The position numbers were made by a program, and so were the translations under genes. Below the pieces are notes generated by a model. The model made no database searches and was not told the DNA's origin. It saw nothing but the letters and a program-made list of their open reading frames with translations. From positions 744,001 through 808,000 of the forward strand of contig NZ_QBKS01000001.1 of NCBI RefSeq assembly GCF_003054285.1: a DNA stretch of 64,000 nt, read 5' to 3'. Shown here piece by piece: positions 34,534-43,500 of the stretch. How positions within the stretch are numbered: the first letter of the stretch is position 1; the number at the start of each line of letters is the position of its first letter. The DNA is from Litoreibacter ponti. Lineage in GTDB: Bacteria > Pseudomonadota > Alphaproteobacteria > Rhodobacterales > Rhodobacteraceae.

Positions 34534-35358
34534 TTACGTCTCGTCCAATTCGTCCCGCACTTGACCGAACGCCAGAAGGGTGAAAATCACCGTGCCGCCA
34601 ACGATATTGCCCGCGAGCACTGGCAGGAAAAACTGCAGCAAACCGTCGAGCGGCGTCAGCAGGCCCTGCACCATCAGGTAGGCCATCTCGACCGAGCCCG
34701 CGACGACGTGGGTGAAGTCACCCGCGGCGATCAGCCATGTGAAGACGACGATGACGAAGAATTTTGACCCTTCGGATTCCGGCAAGAGCCACACGATCGC
34801 GGCCACAAGCACGCCCGCGGGGATGCCGCGCTGGAACGCTTCCATCGCCGGGAAGCCAGTTGCATGGCGCGACAGCTCTTCGATTGCGGGTTTCAGCTCG
34901 GCCGGAATGGCGGACGTGTAGGCAAACAGCAATGCGACGGCAAAGGCACCAACGACATTCGCTGCAAGTACGATTGTCCAAAGCGAGCCGACCTGCCTGA
35001 ACATGCGCCTACTGGGGTTGTGCACAACCGGCACAACGGTCGTGATCGTGTTCTCCGTGAAAAGCTGCATCTTGCCGAGGATCACGACAAGAAAGCCCAA
35101 GGAGTAGCCGAGGTTTTCGACCAGATATGCCCATTCCGCCTCGGGCAGATAGGTGCGGAAAATCGCCTCTCCCAGCACGGACAAGGAAATCATAACGCCC
35201 GCTGCGACGCCGGACCAGATGAGCGAGCGCTTGGGCCGCTCCAGCTCTTCTTCGCCTTCGCGTCGGATGACCTCGAAGATCATCTTGGAATTCAGGCCGA
35301 CATTCTCTTCGACCATACGTTCGTCAGCGGGGTTCAGCTTGGGGGGTGGGTTTTCCAA
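34534..35358 (-). CDS. Formate/nitrite transporter family protein
   Basis: Encodes about 274 aa if translation starts at TTG 35358, which has GGAGA 6 bases upstream; an internal ATG at 35316 is an alternative. Six membrane segments are visible, starting with SLIWSGVAAGVMISLSVLGEAIF. The NLGYSLGFLVVILGKMQLFTENT region matches the FNT pore re-entrant loop in divergent members. Channels of this family pass formate, nitrite or similar small anions; substrate is uncertain. A consensus EcfG promoter sits 27 bases upstream, so it is probably stress-induced. Confidence 0.85.
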   Translation of the reverse strand: MENPPPKLNPADERMVEENVGLNSKMIFEVIRREGEEELERPKRSLIWSGVAAGVMISLSVLGEAIFRTYLPEAEWAYLVENLGYSLGFLVVILGKMQLFTENTITTVVPVVHNPSRRMFRQVGSLWTIVLAANVVGAFAVALLFAYTSAIPAELKPAIEELSRHATGFPAMEAFQRGIPAGVLVAAIVWLLPESEGSKFFVIVVFTWLIAAGDFTHVVAGSVEMAYLMVQGLLTPLDGLLQFFLPVLAGNIVGGTVIFTLLAFGQVRDELDET

Positions 35359-35384
35359 AACACGTCTCCGATTAATCTGTGACA

Positions 35385-35410
35385 AACGTCGCACGTCACA
35401 AACCGGTTCC
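35385..35410 (-). promoter_or_regulatory. EcfG-type stress promoter (GGAAC-N17-CGTT)
   Basis: On the minus strand GGAAC is at 35410-35406 and CGTT at 35388-35385, with a 17-base spacer. It precedes the formate/nitrite-family gene and supports the TTG start at 35358. Confidence 0.75.
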
Positions 35411-35434
35411 AAGACATGTCGATTTTTCGCCTCG

Positions 35435-35599
35435 TTATTTGCCCCGCCATGCACGCAAGGCCAGCGATAGGACGAAGAGGCCCACAAATACGAAAAACAG
35501 AACCGTAGCCACACCCGCCGACGACTTGGCGATACCGCCAAATGCAAACACGGCCGCGAGCAAGGCCAAGACCAGAAAGATGGCCGCCCAGTGAATCAT
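35435..35599 (-). CDS. DUF1328 small membrane protein
   Basis: Encodes 54 aa beginning MIHWAAIFLVLALLAAVFAF, with two hydrophobic helices around FGGIAKSSAGVA. That is the full DUF1328/YtjA pattern. GGGAGAG precedes the ATG at 35599. The family is often stress-induced in Proteobacteria; its molecular role is unknown. An EcfG-like promoter lies 39 bases upstream. Confidence 0.9.
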   Translation of the reverse strand: MIHWAAIFLVLALLAAVFAFGGIAKSSAGVATVLFFVFVGLFVLSLALRAWRGK

Positions 35600-35637
35600 G
35601 ATGTCTCTCCCGTGACATAAATTTCATGTGGGCAGGG

Positions 35638-35663
35638 AACACGACGGGCAGAGCGTCGGTTCC
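35638..35663 (-). promoter_or_regulatory. EcfG-like stress promoter (GGAAC-N17-TGTT)
   Basis: On the minus strand GGAAC is at 35663-35659 and TGTT at 35641-35638, 17 bases apart. The -10 differs from CGTT by one base. It is placed correctly for the DUF1328 gene. Confidence 0.55.
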
Positions 35664-35731
35664 AGATCGAGGGGCAGATGGGCAGTTTTGTCGCGATTTT
35701 GGCCGATTTTCAGGCAAAATCCGCCGTTCTG

Positions 35732-37456
35732 CTAATGATCTGTTAATTGTGGGGAGATGTTTGACTTCTTGAATGTGGCGATCAGCCGGTGACGGGCGCC
35801 GTCGGTTTCCGTACGCAAATCGGCTTCAAGCTGCGACGCGAAGGCTTCCATCAATTGCGAGGCAAGCTCGTGGGGCGCCATCGTCTCCCCCACCTCATGC
35901 TCGATCCGAAGTAGCACCAGGCCATCCTCGACCTCCAGCGACAGATCGAGGCTCGCGTCCTGCTCTTCATTGGCCTTCATGGATTTCAGTGCGACGTTGA
36001 CCGCCTCTGACACAAGCAGGGACAGCGACATCGCCTGATCGGGGAACAGCTCCAGATCGGCGATCTCCGTGCGGGCGTTGACGTGGCCGGAGCGGGTCAT
36101 GACCAGCATCTGACGTATCAGTTCGCGCAGGATCGGTCCCGCGTTCACCGCGTCGAAATTCTCGGTCTGGTAGAGGTTGCGGTGGATCGTTGCGAGCGTC
36201 ATCACCCGCTCTTGCAGGCGGCGCAGGGCGCTTTCGGTCTCTTGGTTTTCGGTCTGACGGATCTGCATGTTCATGATCGACGAGATCATCTGCAGGTTGT
36301 TTTTCACCCGGTGATGTACCTCTTTGAGCAGAACGTCCTTCTCCTTGAGCAGCGATTGGTTGTTGTGCAGCGCGTCCTGCAATTCGGCCTCGTCGCGGAT
36401 CAGCGAGCGGGCCATCGCCTCGAAGTCAGATTGCATGTCGGCGAATTCCACCGGCATCGCCCCCTCGTCCGTGTCTTCAGTAAAGCGGCGGTTCAGCGCG
36501 AAGCGGCGCATCTTGACCCGCAGGTTCTGCACGTGCTGGACCACCAAACGGTTCAGCGCGAAGGAGGCAACGAACACGCTTGCGATCCACATGAAAAACG
36601 GAAACAGGATGGCCGAGATCGACGTGCCATCCGACGGTACAAGCTCGGACTCCGGGTTCCAGAAGCTCAACGCGTACATGCGTTCCGGCACAATGGGCAC
36701 CATGGCGAATTTGCGCCCCTGCCCGTCATGGCTTTCCGTCGCAAAGACCTGTGCATCCTGGCCGATGAAGGTGGTCAGGTCTGTCTCTGACGGCAGCGAA
36801 GGGGCGGTCAAAAGTAGGCTCTCGGTGCTCGTCAGAACCTCGCCTTGCGCGTTGAATGTCATGTAGCGCACGTCGCGCACCCGTTCTTCGGAATGGGCGA
36901 GCCGGTCAATTTGCTCATGCGGGATCGCGATCGTCACGAAGCCCGCCAGTATCTCGTCGCGGAAATACGGCTGATTGACACTGATGACCGAGCGGTCACC
37001 GACGCGCCCGACCTGATTGGTGTCGACCTTTGCTTCGCCGGTTTCGACCAAGGCCCGGAAATTGGAGGAGTTGGTCAGATCATACGCCTGCCCGTCCGAC
37101 GTGCATGACATCCTGCCATCGACGCTGAGAAGCCCCACGAAATTGTAAGTGGGATTGGCTTGAAGGAAGTTCTCGAAGAATTGCGCGCAGACGCTGGGAT
37201 TGGACGCAATCACATCCGCCGTCGCGGCCAGCATCTGCGCCGCACCAAACGCGCGGTCGACCAGTTGCCGTTCCGCGGACGTCGCTTTTTCTGTGAGGGC
37301 AAGAAGGGCCAGCTCGCTGCGCAGGTCGCTTTCGCGGGTCAGCTCGCGGGTCTGGAAAATCGCAATGAACCCGATCGGCAACAATGCCAATGACAGGTAC
37401 AACACCACCTTCGCAATCAGGCTTTCGCGCCACGAAGCCCGGTCTTCTCCGTTCAA
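35732..37456 (-). CDS. Sensor histidine kinase, HisKA_2 type, general stress response
   Basis: Encodes 574 aa. A membrane helix (about 14-34) starts a periplasmic Cache-like sensor (about 40-278), followed by a second membrane helix (about 281-302). The HisKA_2 H-box is KEVHHRVKNNLQMISSIM (H381/H382). The ATP-binding half is unusual: the N-box reads EAVNVALK where E-L-V-T-N-A-L-K is normal, and the expected D-x-G-x-G is replaced by HEVGET. It may therefore be a weak kinase or mainly a phosphatase for PhyR. The ATG overlaps the ecfG stop by 4 bp, so it is co-transcribed with nepR-ecfG. Confidence 0.85.
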   Translation of the reverse strand: MNGEDRASWRESLIAKVVLYLSLALLPIGFIAIFQTRELTRESDLRSELALLALTEKATSAERQLVDRAFGAAQMLAATADVIASNPSVCAQFFENFLQANPTYNFVGLLSVDGRMSCTSDGQAYDLTNSSNFRALVETGEAKVDTNQVGRVGDRSVISVNQPYFRDEILAGFVTIAIPHEQIDRLAHSEERVRDVRYMTFNAQGEVLTSTESLLLTAPSLPSETDLTTFIGQDAQVFATESHDGQGRKFAMVPIVPERMYALSFWNPESELVPSDGTSISAILFPFFMWIASVFVASFALNRLVVQHVQNLRVKMRRFALNRRFTEDTDEGAMPVEFADMQSDFEAMARSLIRDEAELQDALHNNQSLLKEKDVLLKEVHHRVKNNLQMISSIMNMQIRQTENQETESALRRLQERVMTLATIHRNLYQTENFDAVNAGPILRELIRQMLVMTRSGHVNARTEIADLELFPDQAMSLSLLVSEAVNVALKSMKANEEQDASLDLSLEVEDGLVLLRIEHEVGETMAPHELASQLMEAFASQLEADLRTETDGARHRLIATFKKSNISPQLTDH

Positions 37457-38010
37457 AATGCAGTCGTCCCCTGCGTTGTTACGACCCCCATCGTTGCCGC
37501 GTCGGTGATCTCCATCGCGTCTTCGTCGCTAAGCCCCATGATCTCGGTCAACGCAGAACGTCCGCGATTTACCCGGCTTTTGATCGTGCCGACCTTCACG
37601 CCACACATGTCCGCGGCTTCTTCGTAGGAAAAGCCCTGTGCGCCGACCAGGATCAACGCCTCGCGCTGCTCGTCGGTCAGCTTCGTGAAGGCCTGCTTGA
37701 AGTCGGTCAGCTGCAAAACGCCATCATGGGCGGGTTTTTCCGCTAACCCTTCCGCGAAGACGCCGTCGACGTCGGCGACCTCCCGCTTCAGTTTGCGGCG
37801 GCTGGAATAGAACGTGTTGCGCAATATGGTAAAGAGCCAGGCACGCAAATTCGTGCCGACCTGAAACTTTTCGATATTCGTCCACGCCTTCACCAGCGTG
37901 TCTTGGACCATGTCGTCAGCCGTGGCGCTGTTGCGTGTCAGGGACATCGCAAAAGCGCGCATTGCGGGGATGTGCTCTGCAAGCTCGTCCCGCGGATCGT
38001 TACTTTTCAT
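37453..38010 (-). CDS. ecfG: General stress ECF sigma factor EcfG
   Basis: Encodes 185 aa. Region 2 is visible as MRAFAMSLTRNSATADDMVQDTLVKAWTNIEKFQVGTNLRAWLFTILRNTFYS in segments. Region 4 is LTDEQREALILVGAQGFSYEEAADMCGVKVGTIKSRVNRGR. This matches the EcfG (ECF15) group, which recognises GGAAC-N16/17-CGTT. It is held by NepR and released when phosphorylated PhyR binds NepR. It overlaps nepR by 11 bp and the kinase gene by 4 bp. Confidence 0.95.
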   Translation of the reverse strand: MKSNDPRDELAEHIPAMRAFAMSLTRNSATADDMVQDTLVKAWTNIEKFQVGTNLRAWLFTILRNTFYSSRRKLKREVADVDGVFAEGLAEKPAHDGVLQLTDFKQAFTKLTDEQREALILVGAQGFSYEEAADMCGVKVGTIKSRVNRGRSALTEIMGLSDEDAMEITDAATMGVVTTQGTTAF

Positions 38011-38164
38011 TCGACGATCCCTGTTGTTCGGTCTGCTGCTTCAACTGGGCAAGCAAATCCTTGAAGCGGTCGGGCACATCTTCTTCAAGACTTTCCCGAA
38101 AAACGCGCTTGAGATTCTCATCGATTTCTTCATCGCGCTTTGAATTTTTGTCGGCTGGGGCCAT
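38000..38164 (-). CDS. nepR: Anti-sigma factor NepR
   Basis: Encodes 54 aa from ATG 38164. The core DEEIDENLKRVFRESLEEDVPDRF followed by KDLLAQL is the NepR signature of two short amphipathic helices separated by V-P-D-R-F. NepR binds EcfG and is the target of the PhyR sigma-like domain. It lies directly upstream of and overlaps ecfG, as in most alphaproteobacteria. Confidence 0.95.
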   Translation of the reverse strand: MAPADKNSKRDEEIDENLKRVFRESLEEDVPDRFKDLLAQLKQQTEQQGSSNEK

Positions 38165-38211
38165 ATCTAAAGGCGTTCCTGTATAAAACTGCTACCACAT
38201 GCGTTTTCTAG

Positions 38212-38237
38212 GGAACGCAACTCGGCATTGGGGCGTT
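38212..38237 (+). promoter_or_regulatory. EcfG-type stress promoter of phyR (GGAAC-N17-CGTT)
   Basis: GGAAC is at 38212-38216 and CGTT at 38234-38237, separated by 17 bases. It sits 35 bases before the phyR ATG and indicates positive feedback on the response. Confidence 0.8.
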
Positions 38238-38244
38238 TGGTTCC
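38219..38244 (-). promoter_or_regulatory. Probable EcfG-like promoter of nepR-ecfG (GGAAC-N17-AGTT)
   Basis: On the minus strand GGAAC is at 38244-38240; at a 17-base spacing the -10 reads AGTT (38222-38219), one base from CGTT. A perfect CGTT lies 22 bases away, which is too far. It overlaps the phyR promoter on the other strand. Confidence 0.5.
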
Positions 38245-38271
38245 AAATAAAAAAACATTAGGACGGATCAC

Positions 38272-39081
38272 ATGAGCGAAGTCTCCTCTCAACATGATGT
38301 TACGGCAGAAATTGGCAAGGCTCTGCCTTACCTTCGCCGCTATGCGCGGGCGTTGACCGGTGCCCAGTCGAGCGGCGATCGATATGCCGCCGCTGCGTTG
38401 GAGGCGATCTTGGAAGACCGCTCCATGCTGGACGATGTCGCACCGAAAATCGGCCTGTTTCGCGCGTTCAACAAAATCTGGCGCTCCAGCGGTGCCCCAA
38501 TCGAAGACTCCGCCAACGATCTGGAGGCGAAGGCGCAAGAGCATCTCGCCAAGTTGACGACCAACACCCGCGAGGCGCTTCTGTTGCATACTGTAGAAGA
38601 GTTCTCTTTCGAGGAATCGGCGCAGATCATGGAAGTGTCGGCAGAAGAAGCCGCCGAGCTGGTTCAGATCGCCCGCAACGAGATGAGCAAATCCGCCTCT
38701 GGCCGCCTGATGATCATCGAAGACGAAGCGCTTATCTCCGTCGACTTGAAAGCCATCGCCAACAGCATGGGCCACGAAGTCACCGGCATCGCGCGCACCC
38801 ACGCGCAGGCGACCGAGCTGGCCGCCAAGGATCGTCCGGAATTGATCCTCGCTGACATTCATCTTGCCGACAATTCGTCGGGGATCGAGGCGGTTAACGA
38901 GATCATCAAGGATATGGGCGAGATCCCGGTGGTCTTCATCACCGCCTACCCTGAGCGCCTGCTCACCGGCGAAAAGCACGAGCCGGCCTTCCTGATTTCC
39001 AAACCCTATACCGAGGACCAGGTCCGCTCCGCGATCAGTCAAGCGATGTTCTTCTCGTCTACTGAGACCCTGCGGGCCTAA
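38272..39081 (+). CDS. phyR: General stress response regulator PhyR
   Basis: Encodes 269 aa. Residues 1-140 form an ECF-sigma-like domain (IGKALPYLRRYARALTG, REALLLHTVEEFSFEESAQIMEVSAEEAAEL). Residues 145-262 are a receiver domain with acidic E150/D151, phosphoacceptor D195 in LILADIHLAD, Thr in FITAYPE, and SKPY. When phosphorylated, the sigma-like part captures NepR. It is divergent from nepR-ecfG, as usual. Confidence 0.96.
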   Translation: MSEVSSQHDVTAEIGKALPYLRRYARALTGAQSSGDRYAAAALEAILEDRSMLDDVAPKIGLFRAFNKIWRSSGAPIEDSANDLEAKAQEHLAKLTTNTREALLLHTVEEFSFEESAQIMEVSAEEAAELVQIARNEMSKSASGRLMIIEDEALISVDLKAIANSMGHEVTGIARTHAQATELAAKDRPELILADIHLADNSSGIEAVNEIIKDMGEIPVVFITAYPERLLTGEKHEPAFLISKPYTEDQVRSAISQAMFFSSTETLRA

Positions 39082-39088
39082 ATCAATT

Positions 39089-39116
39089 GGGCCGCCGCCC
39101 TCCCAAGCGGCGGCCC
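39089..39116. terminator. Shared hairpin between convergent phyR and receiver-like gene
   Basis: GGGCCGCCGC (39089-39098) pairs perfectly with GCGGCGGCCC (39107-39116) over an 8-base loop. It lies between stop codons at 39081 (+) and 39118 (-). There is no strong T-run on either side, so termination efficiency is uncertain. Confidence 0.6.
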
Positions 39117-39117
39117 G

Positions 39118-39465
39118 CTATGTGAGCGACAGACTGTCCTCGATCGCGCCCACAAGCATTTCTTCGGTAAACGGCTTTGGCAGCGTGACCACGCTGCGCC
39201 CTGAAACCGCGCTATCCCCCAAAACGACAACCCCGGCCTCTGCGGCAAGGAACCGATCGCACAGTTCCTGGTTGACGATCTCAGCCGAGACGATGGCGAT
39301 CGTCACGCGCGCGGGCCGCGTGTTGGGGACCTTGAGGCCGTTGAAGTCACTGACCGGCTCAATCTCGCAATCGGTAAACTCTGTCGCCAACGTCTCCGCG
39401 ATATCAAGCGCGACGACGGCGTCAGTCTCTGACACGAGAAATCTTATTGCATGAACGAAGACCAT
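39118..39465 (-). CDS. Receiver-like protein lacking the phosphoacceptor Asp
   Basis: Encodes 115 aa from ATG 39465, preceded by GGAGG 5 bases upstream; a start at 39477 would overlap that site. The layout is that of a response-regulator receiver: an N-terminal strand, ALDIAETLATEF, then VTIAIVSAE where the Asp should be, and LPKPFTEEMLVGAI carrying the conserved K-P. No D aligns with the phosphoacceptor, so it is probably a pseudo-receiver. Its position between phyR and the Crp/Fnr gene suggests a stress-response role. Confidence 0.6.
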   Translation of the reverse strand: MVFVHAIRFLVSETDAVVALDIAETLATEFTDCEIEPVSDFNGLKVPNTRPARVTIAIVSAEIVNQELCDRFLAAEAGVVVLGDSAVSGRSVVTLPKPFTEEMLVGAIEDSLSLT

Positions 39466-39493
39466 ATCGCCCTCCATTTGGAAGCATGCTTAT

Positions 39494-39518
39494 GGAACAT
39501 TCTCGGACGTGCGGCATT
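39494..39518 (+). promoter_or_regulatory. Weak EcfG-like promoter (GGAAC-N16-CATT)
   Basis: GGAAC at 39494-39498 is followed after 16 bases by CATT (39515-39518), one base off consensus. It lies 33 bases before the Crp/Fnr gene. Confidence 0.4.
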
Positions 39519-39550
39519 AAACTAGGACATAGAACAAGAAGAAAGAGACC

Positions 39551-40279
39551 ATGGCTACAGAGTGTAAGAATTGCCCGCTCCACACCAAGGACTTATTCGT
39601 CAGTCTCAAGCCCGAGCAGCTGGCAGAGATGCAGCGGTTCAAGGTCGGTGAACTCAGCATCGATCCCGGGACACCGCTGCTTATGGAGGGGTCCAATAGC
39701 CCGCAATTGTTCACAGCACTTCGCGGGATGGGGCTGCGTTACAAGACACTCCAGGACGGACGCAGACAGGTTATAAACCTTGTTTTCCCGGGGGATTTCA
39801 TCGGCTTGCAGGCGGGTGTGATGAAAGAAATGAAGCATTCCGTCGAGGCCACGACCCATATGACCTTGTGCGTTTTCGACCGCGGCGAGTTCTGGAATTT
39901 CTTCCGCAACAACCCCGAACGCGGCTTCGATATGACGTGGCTTGCCGCTGTCGAAGAGCATCTTCTGGGCGAAAGCCTCGCTACAATCGGCCAGCGCACG
40001 GCGTCTGAAGCAATCGCCTGGACCCTTCTTCGCATCTACAGGCGCGGCGAGGCGGTAGGTCTTGTGACAAACGGTCACATGCCGATGCCCTACAAGCAGC
40101 AAGACCTGGCCGATTGTCTTGGGCTGTCGCTGGTTCACACGAACAAGACGCTCGGACGGCTGCGGGAGCGTCAAATCGTGTCCTGGTCGGAAGGTCAGTT
40201 GCAAATCAATGACATGGAGAGCTTGGCAGAGCTGGCAAAAGATGATGGCGAGCCGATGCCAAAGCGCCCGCTGATGTAG
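39551..40279 (+). CDS. Crp/Fnr-family transcriptional regulator
   Basis: Encodes 242 aa. Residues about 20-140 are a cyclic-nucleotide-binding-type beta-barrel (LFTALRGMGLRYKTL...LVFPGDFIGLQ). The helix-turn-helix is PYKQQDLADCLGLSLVHTNKTLGRLRERQIV. It has C-x2-C near the N-terminus (TECKNCPLH) and one Cys near residue 110, but lacks the full four-Cys cluster set of FnrL. An oxygen sensor is therefore possible but not shown. Confidence 0.88.
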   Translation: MATECKNCPLHTKDLFVSLKPEQLAEMQRFKVGELSIDPGTPLLMEGSNSPQLFTALRGMGLRYKTLQDGRRQVINLVFPGDFIGLQAGVMKEMKHSVEATTHMTLCVFDRGEFWNFFRNNPERGFDMTWLAAVEEHLLGESLATIGQRTASEAIAWTLLRIYRRGEAVGLVTNGHMPMPYKQQDLADCLGLSLVHTNKTLGRLRERQIVSWSEGQLQINDMESLAELAKDDGEPMPKRPLM

Positions 40280-40284
40280 CGCAC

Positions 40285-40309
40285 GGAACAAACCGGCCCC
40301 CGCCGCGTT
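40285..40309 (+). promoter_or_regulatory. EcfG-type stress promoter (GGAAC-N16-CGTT)
   Basis: GGAAC at 40285-40289 and CGTT at 40306-40309, 16 bases apart, lie 28 bases before the 59-aa gene and just after the Crp/Fnr stop. Confidence 0.72.
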
Positions 40310-40337
40310 GCTCAACTAATGAGATGGAGTACAGAAT

Positions 40338-40517
40338 ATGAGTGCAAACGACACAAACATTGAAAAAGAAGCCAAACGTCACAGCCCGGCCCTGCTTGGC
40401 ATTGCCGGTGTCCTGACTTTTGCCGCGTTGCTTTTCGTAGGGTTCACGCTGTTCGGCCCCTCGACCGAAGAAGACTCGCTGGTGATCCCGCCCACCATCG
40501 AAGCAAATGACGGCTAA
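40338..40517 (+). CDS. Small single-pass membrane protein, function unknown
   Basis: Encodes 59 aa. A charged N-terminus (NDTNIEKEAKRHS) is followed by one membrane helix (PALLGIAGVLTFAALLFVGFTLFG) and an acidic tail (STEEDSLVIPPTIEANDG). GGAG lies 9 bases before the ATG. It has its own consensus EcfG promoter and a strong terminator, so it is a complete single-gene transcription unit in the general stress regulon. Confidence 0.8.
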   Translation: MSANDTNIEKEAKRHSPALLGIAGVLTFAALLFVGFTLFGPSTEEDSLVIPPTIEANDG

Positions 40518-40528
40518 GCCAAATCAAT

Positions 40529-40561
40529 AGCCCCGCTTGAATTCGCAAGCGGGGCTTTTTT
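40529..40561 (+). terminator. Strong Rho-independent terminator
   Basis: AGCCCCGCTTG (40529-40539) pairs with CAAGCGGGGCT (40546-40556) over a 6-base loop and is followed by a T-run ending at 40561. It ends the 59-aa gene and separates it from the convergent tamB. Confidence 0.92.
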
Positions 40562-40567
40562 GCGGCC

Positions 40568-43500
40568 TCAGTAATCTTTCCCGAAGTAGATCCCGATCGA
40601 CGTGTCTCCGTCGGATTTCACCCGCCCGCTCGCGGTCAGGTTCGGTGCCAGATCGATATTCAACGACACCCCCGCCGTATTCGTGTCGCCGACCGTCACC
40701 TGTGAATAGACATTATCCGACAGGTATTTGCCGACACGCAGCCCGGTATTGCCTTCGGCATCGGTGGTGACATCAAGATCGTCCAGGTTGAAGCCGCGCC
40801 GCAGCTTCGAAATCACGCCCTCCCCGCCCTCGCCCGCAAGGGTCGCCACCGCGCTGGCCAGTTGCAGCGCCTGAAAGGCCGACAGCTGGCTGGCCTCGCG
40901 GCCAAAGAAGATCTGTGCCAAAACCTCGTCCTGCGGCGCCTCCGGCGAGGAGACGAAACGCACCCGCGGCTCCGATGCCGGGCCTTCGATCAGAACCGTG
41001 GCGGTGCCGACGCTGGTGTTCGTTGTGGCCGCAAAGCGCAGGAACGGATCGAGCTGGCCCTGCAGATCGACGGAGCCCTCGTCCAGCACGAAGCGTTTGC
41101 CCAGCACATCCAGCCGCCCGCGCACCAGCGAGAACCGCCCGGCTGAAATCAGGTTGTTCGTGGTGCCGCGCAAGGTCAGCCGCCCGCCCATCTCTGCGTC
41201 CAGCCCGCGCCCGCGCACGAAGATGCGCGACGGCGCGTTGATCACGATATTCAGCCCGTAGTCCGGGCCCGCACCGCCCTCGCCCGCGTCCTCTCCGTTA
41301 CCGTCCAACCCGGCGCGCGCGATGGTCTGGCGCACCGCAGGGGGCGCGCCTTGGTGGATAATTTCCGGCACGATGGCAAAGCCGCTGGTCGAGGCCGACG
41401 GCACCACGATATTCGTCTCGCCCACGCCGATCTGCCCGCTGATCTGGGCCCCACCGCTCAGCGGCCCTTCCACGCGGACCTGCCCCTGAAGCACTGTCTC
41501 ATAGAGCGTGGGATCAACCAGCCGCACCGCCTCGAGCCGTGCGGTCAGGGCGGCTCGCATGCCGCCGGTCAAATCCACCGGCCCGCGCAGGGTGATCTGC
41601 CCACCGGTGGACACCGCACCCGAGATATCAAGCTGCGCCTGTCCGCCCGACAACCCGATCCGTGCATCGATCCCTTCGAGTGCGACTGCGAAAGTCGGGG
41701 CCGACAGGCGCGCGCCTTGCGTCGTGACCGTGCCGGACAGGCCTTGCAGACCGGGCGCGCCATCAAGGCGCAGATCAAACTGCGCCTGCCCGGCAAGGCT
41801 GCGCGGCGCAATAAACGGCCCCGCCAGCGCCAGCGGCGCGCTCCCGTTCGCCGACAGCGCCATCGCCCCGCCGCCGACCGTGCCCGACACGCTGGCATCC
41901 GTCCCGCCAAGACCGCGCATGCGCGTGTCGATCCGCCAGCTGGCACCCTGCTGGACCGCACGCCCGTCGACATCCAGCGCCCCGCGCAACGGTACGCCAA
42001 AGGGTCCGACATCGGGAACGCTGGCCGAGAACTCCACCTGCGGCGCGGGGCCGGTCACAGGACCCGAGACCCGGGCAGAGGACCCGTAAGGCCCCGACAG
42101 GCTGGCATTCACCACAATAGCCTCGCCCTGCGCCTGCGCCGTGCCCTCGACCGTCGCCGCGCCGTTCACGCTCGATACCAGAGGGCGCACATTCGGCAAG
42201 CGCAGCGCATAGCGGATGTCGGGCGTGTTGAGCCCTGTCACCTGCCCTGCCACCTCGCCGTTCAGCCCGTACGGCCCGGTGATCTGCGTGTCGACGGACC
42301 AGCCCGCGTCGTTCTGGGTAGCCCGCCCCGAAACCGACGCCGCGCCGGTATAGCCCGGGGCCAGCGGCGCGATATCCGGCAGCCGGGCCGAGAAATCCAC
42401 CGCAGGCTCGGCCCCGGTGACGCGGCCATCGACCTCTACGGTCGCGTCGAAAGGCCCTGTGCCATCGGCGCGGATCGACCAGCCTTCAGGGGCTTGCGAC
42501 GCGCCGCCGGTAAGCCGCACGGTCCCCTCAAGCTGTGGGTCGATCACGCTGGCATCGGGCAGGCGCAGATCGAATTCTGCCGTTGTCGCATCGGTCACGA
42601 TGTCCGCCGTCGCCGTCAGCGCCAATTGGCGATTGGTGATATCAAGCCGGGGCACGCGGGTCCCGGCCGCGTCGCGCACAGCGTCCATCACCAGCGTCGT
42701 CTGTCCCGCCAGCACCGCATCCGCTTGCGCGATGCCCACACCAAGCTCCCGCGTGGCCGCCTTGACGGCAATCTCGAACGCGCCGCCCGCGTCCACGCGG
42801 CCGTCAAGCTGGGCCTCCGCCGCGCCGCGCAGATCGACCCCGGCAAGGGGCGCGAAGCGAGCGAGATCGCGCGCCTGCAATGTGGTGTCAAACCGCGTCT
42901 CGAACTCCGCATCGAGCCCGGCAACCAGCACCTCGCCGGTGAGACCGTATTGATCGCCGCTGAGCTCCAGACCGGTGATCTGCACGGGCGCGCCCTCGCG
43001 GTAGGCGACGTCAAAACGGCCCTGCACCTGCGCGCCCACGGCACTTTGCACGGCCGCGTCTTCGAACGCCACATCGCTCGCGGCGAGTTGCACCGCGCCG
43101 GTGACGCCCGATTGCGGCGCGCTTATGTCGTCGAGCGTGCCTTCCGCCGTGATCTGAACCTCGCCCGCCACAACCGCGGCGGTGTCGAGTTGATCGACGG
43201 TCACTTCCGCCGTCCAGGCCTCGCTCTGCGCATTGTCATGGGCGACGCTCAGCCGCGCGGCTTCAATGCGAATGGGGCTTTCACCAAAGGGTAGCAACAG
43301 CGGCCCGCCATTGGGCGCACCGATGCGGCCCTGCATATCAAACCGCGTTGGCCAGTAGTCCGGCGACAGGGCCAGCGCGCCGTCAAGCTCCGTCGCGCCG
43401 GTCTCGAAACGCAGGGCGTCGAGCGTCAGCGCACCCGCGCCATCCTGCGCGCCTTCCGCGGCCAGGGCGACGGTGTCGCCAAAGAACGGCTGGTAGGCGG

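Noticed and set aside
38214..38244. Minus-strand GGAAC with a perfect CGTT 22 bases away as the nepR promoter
   Set aside because: A 22-base spacer is outside the 16-18 range of EcfG promoters; the AGTT at 17 bases is the better candidate.
41351..43294. A 647-codon plus-strand frame inside tamB
   Set aside because: Antisense to a clear TamB gene; Arg/His-rich composition without domain features.
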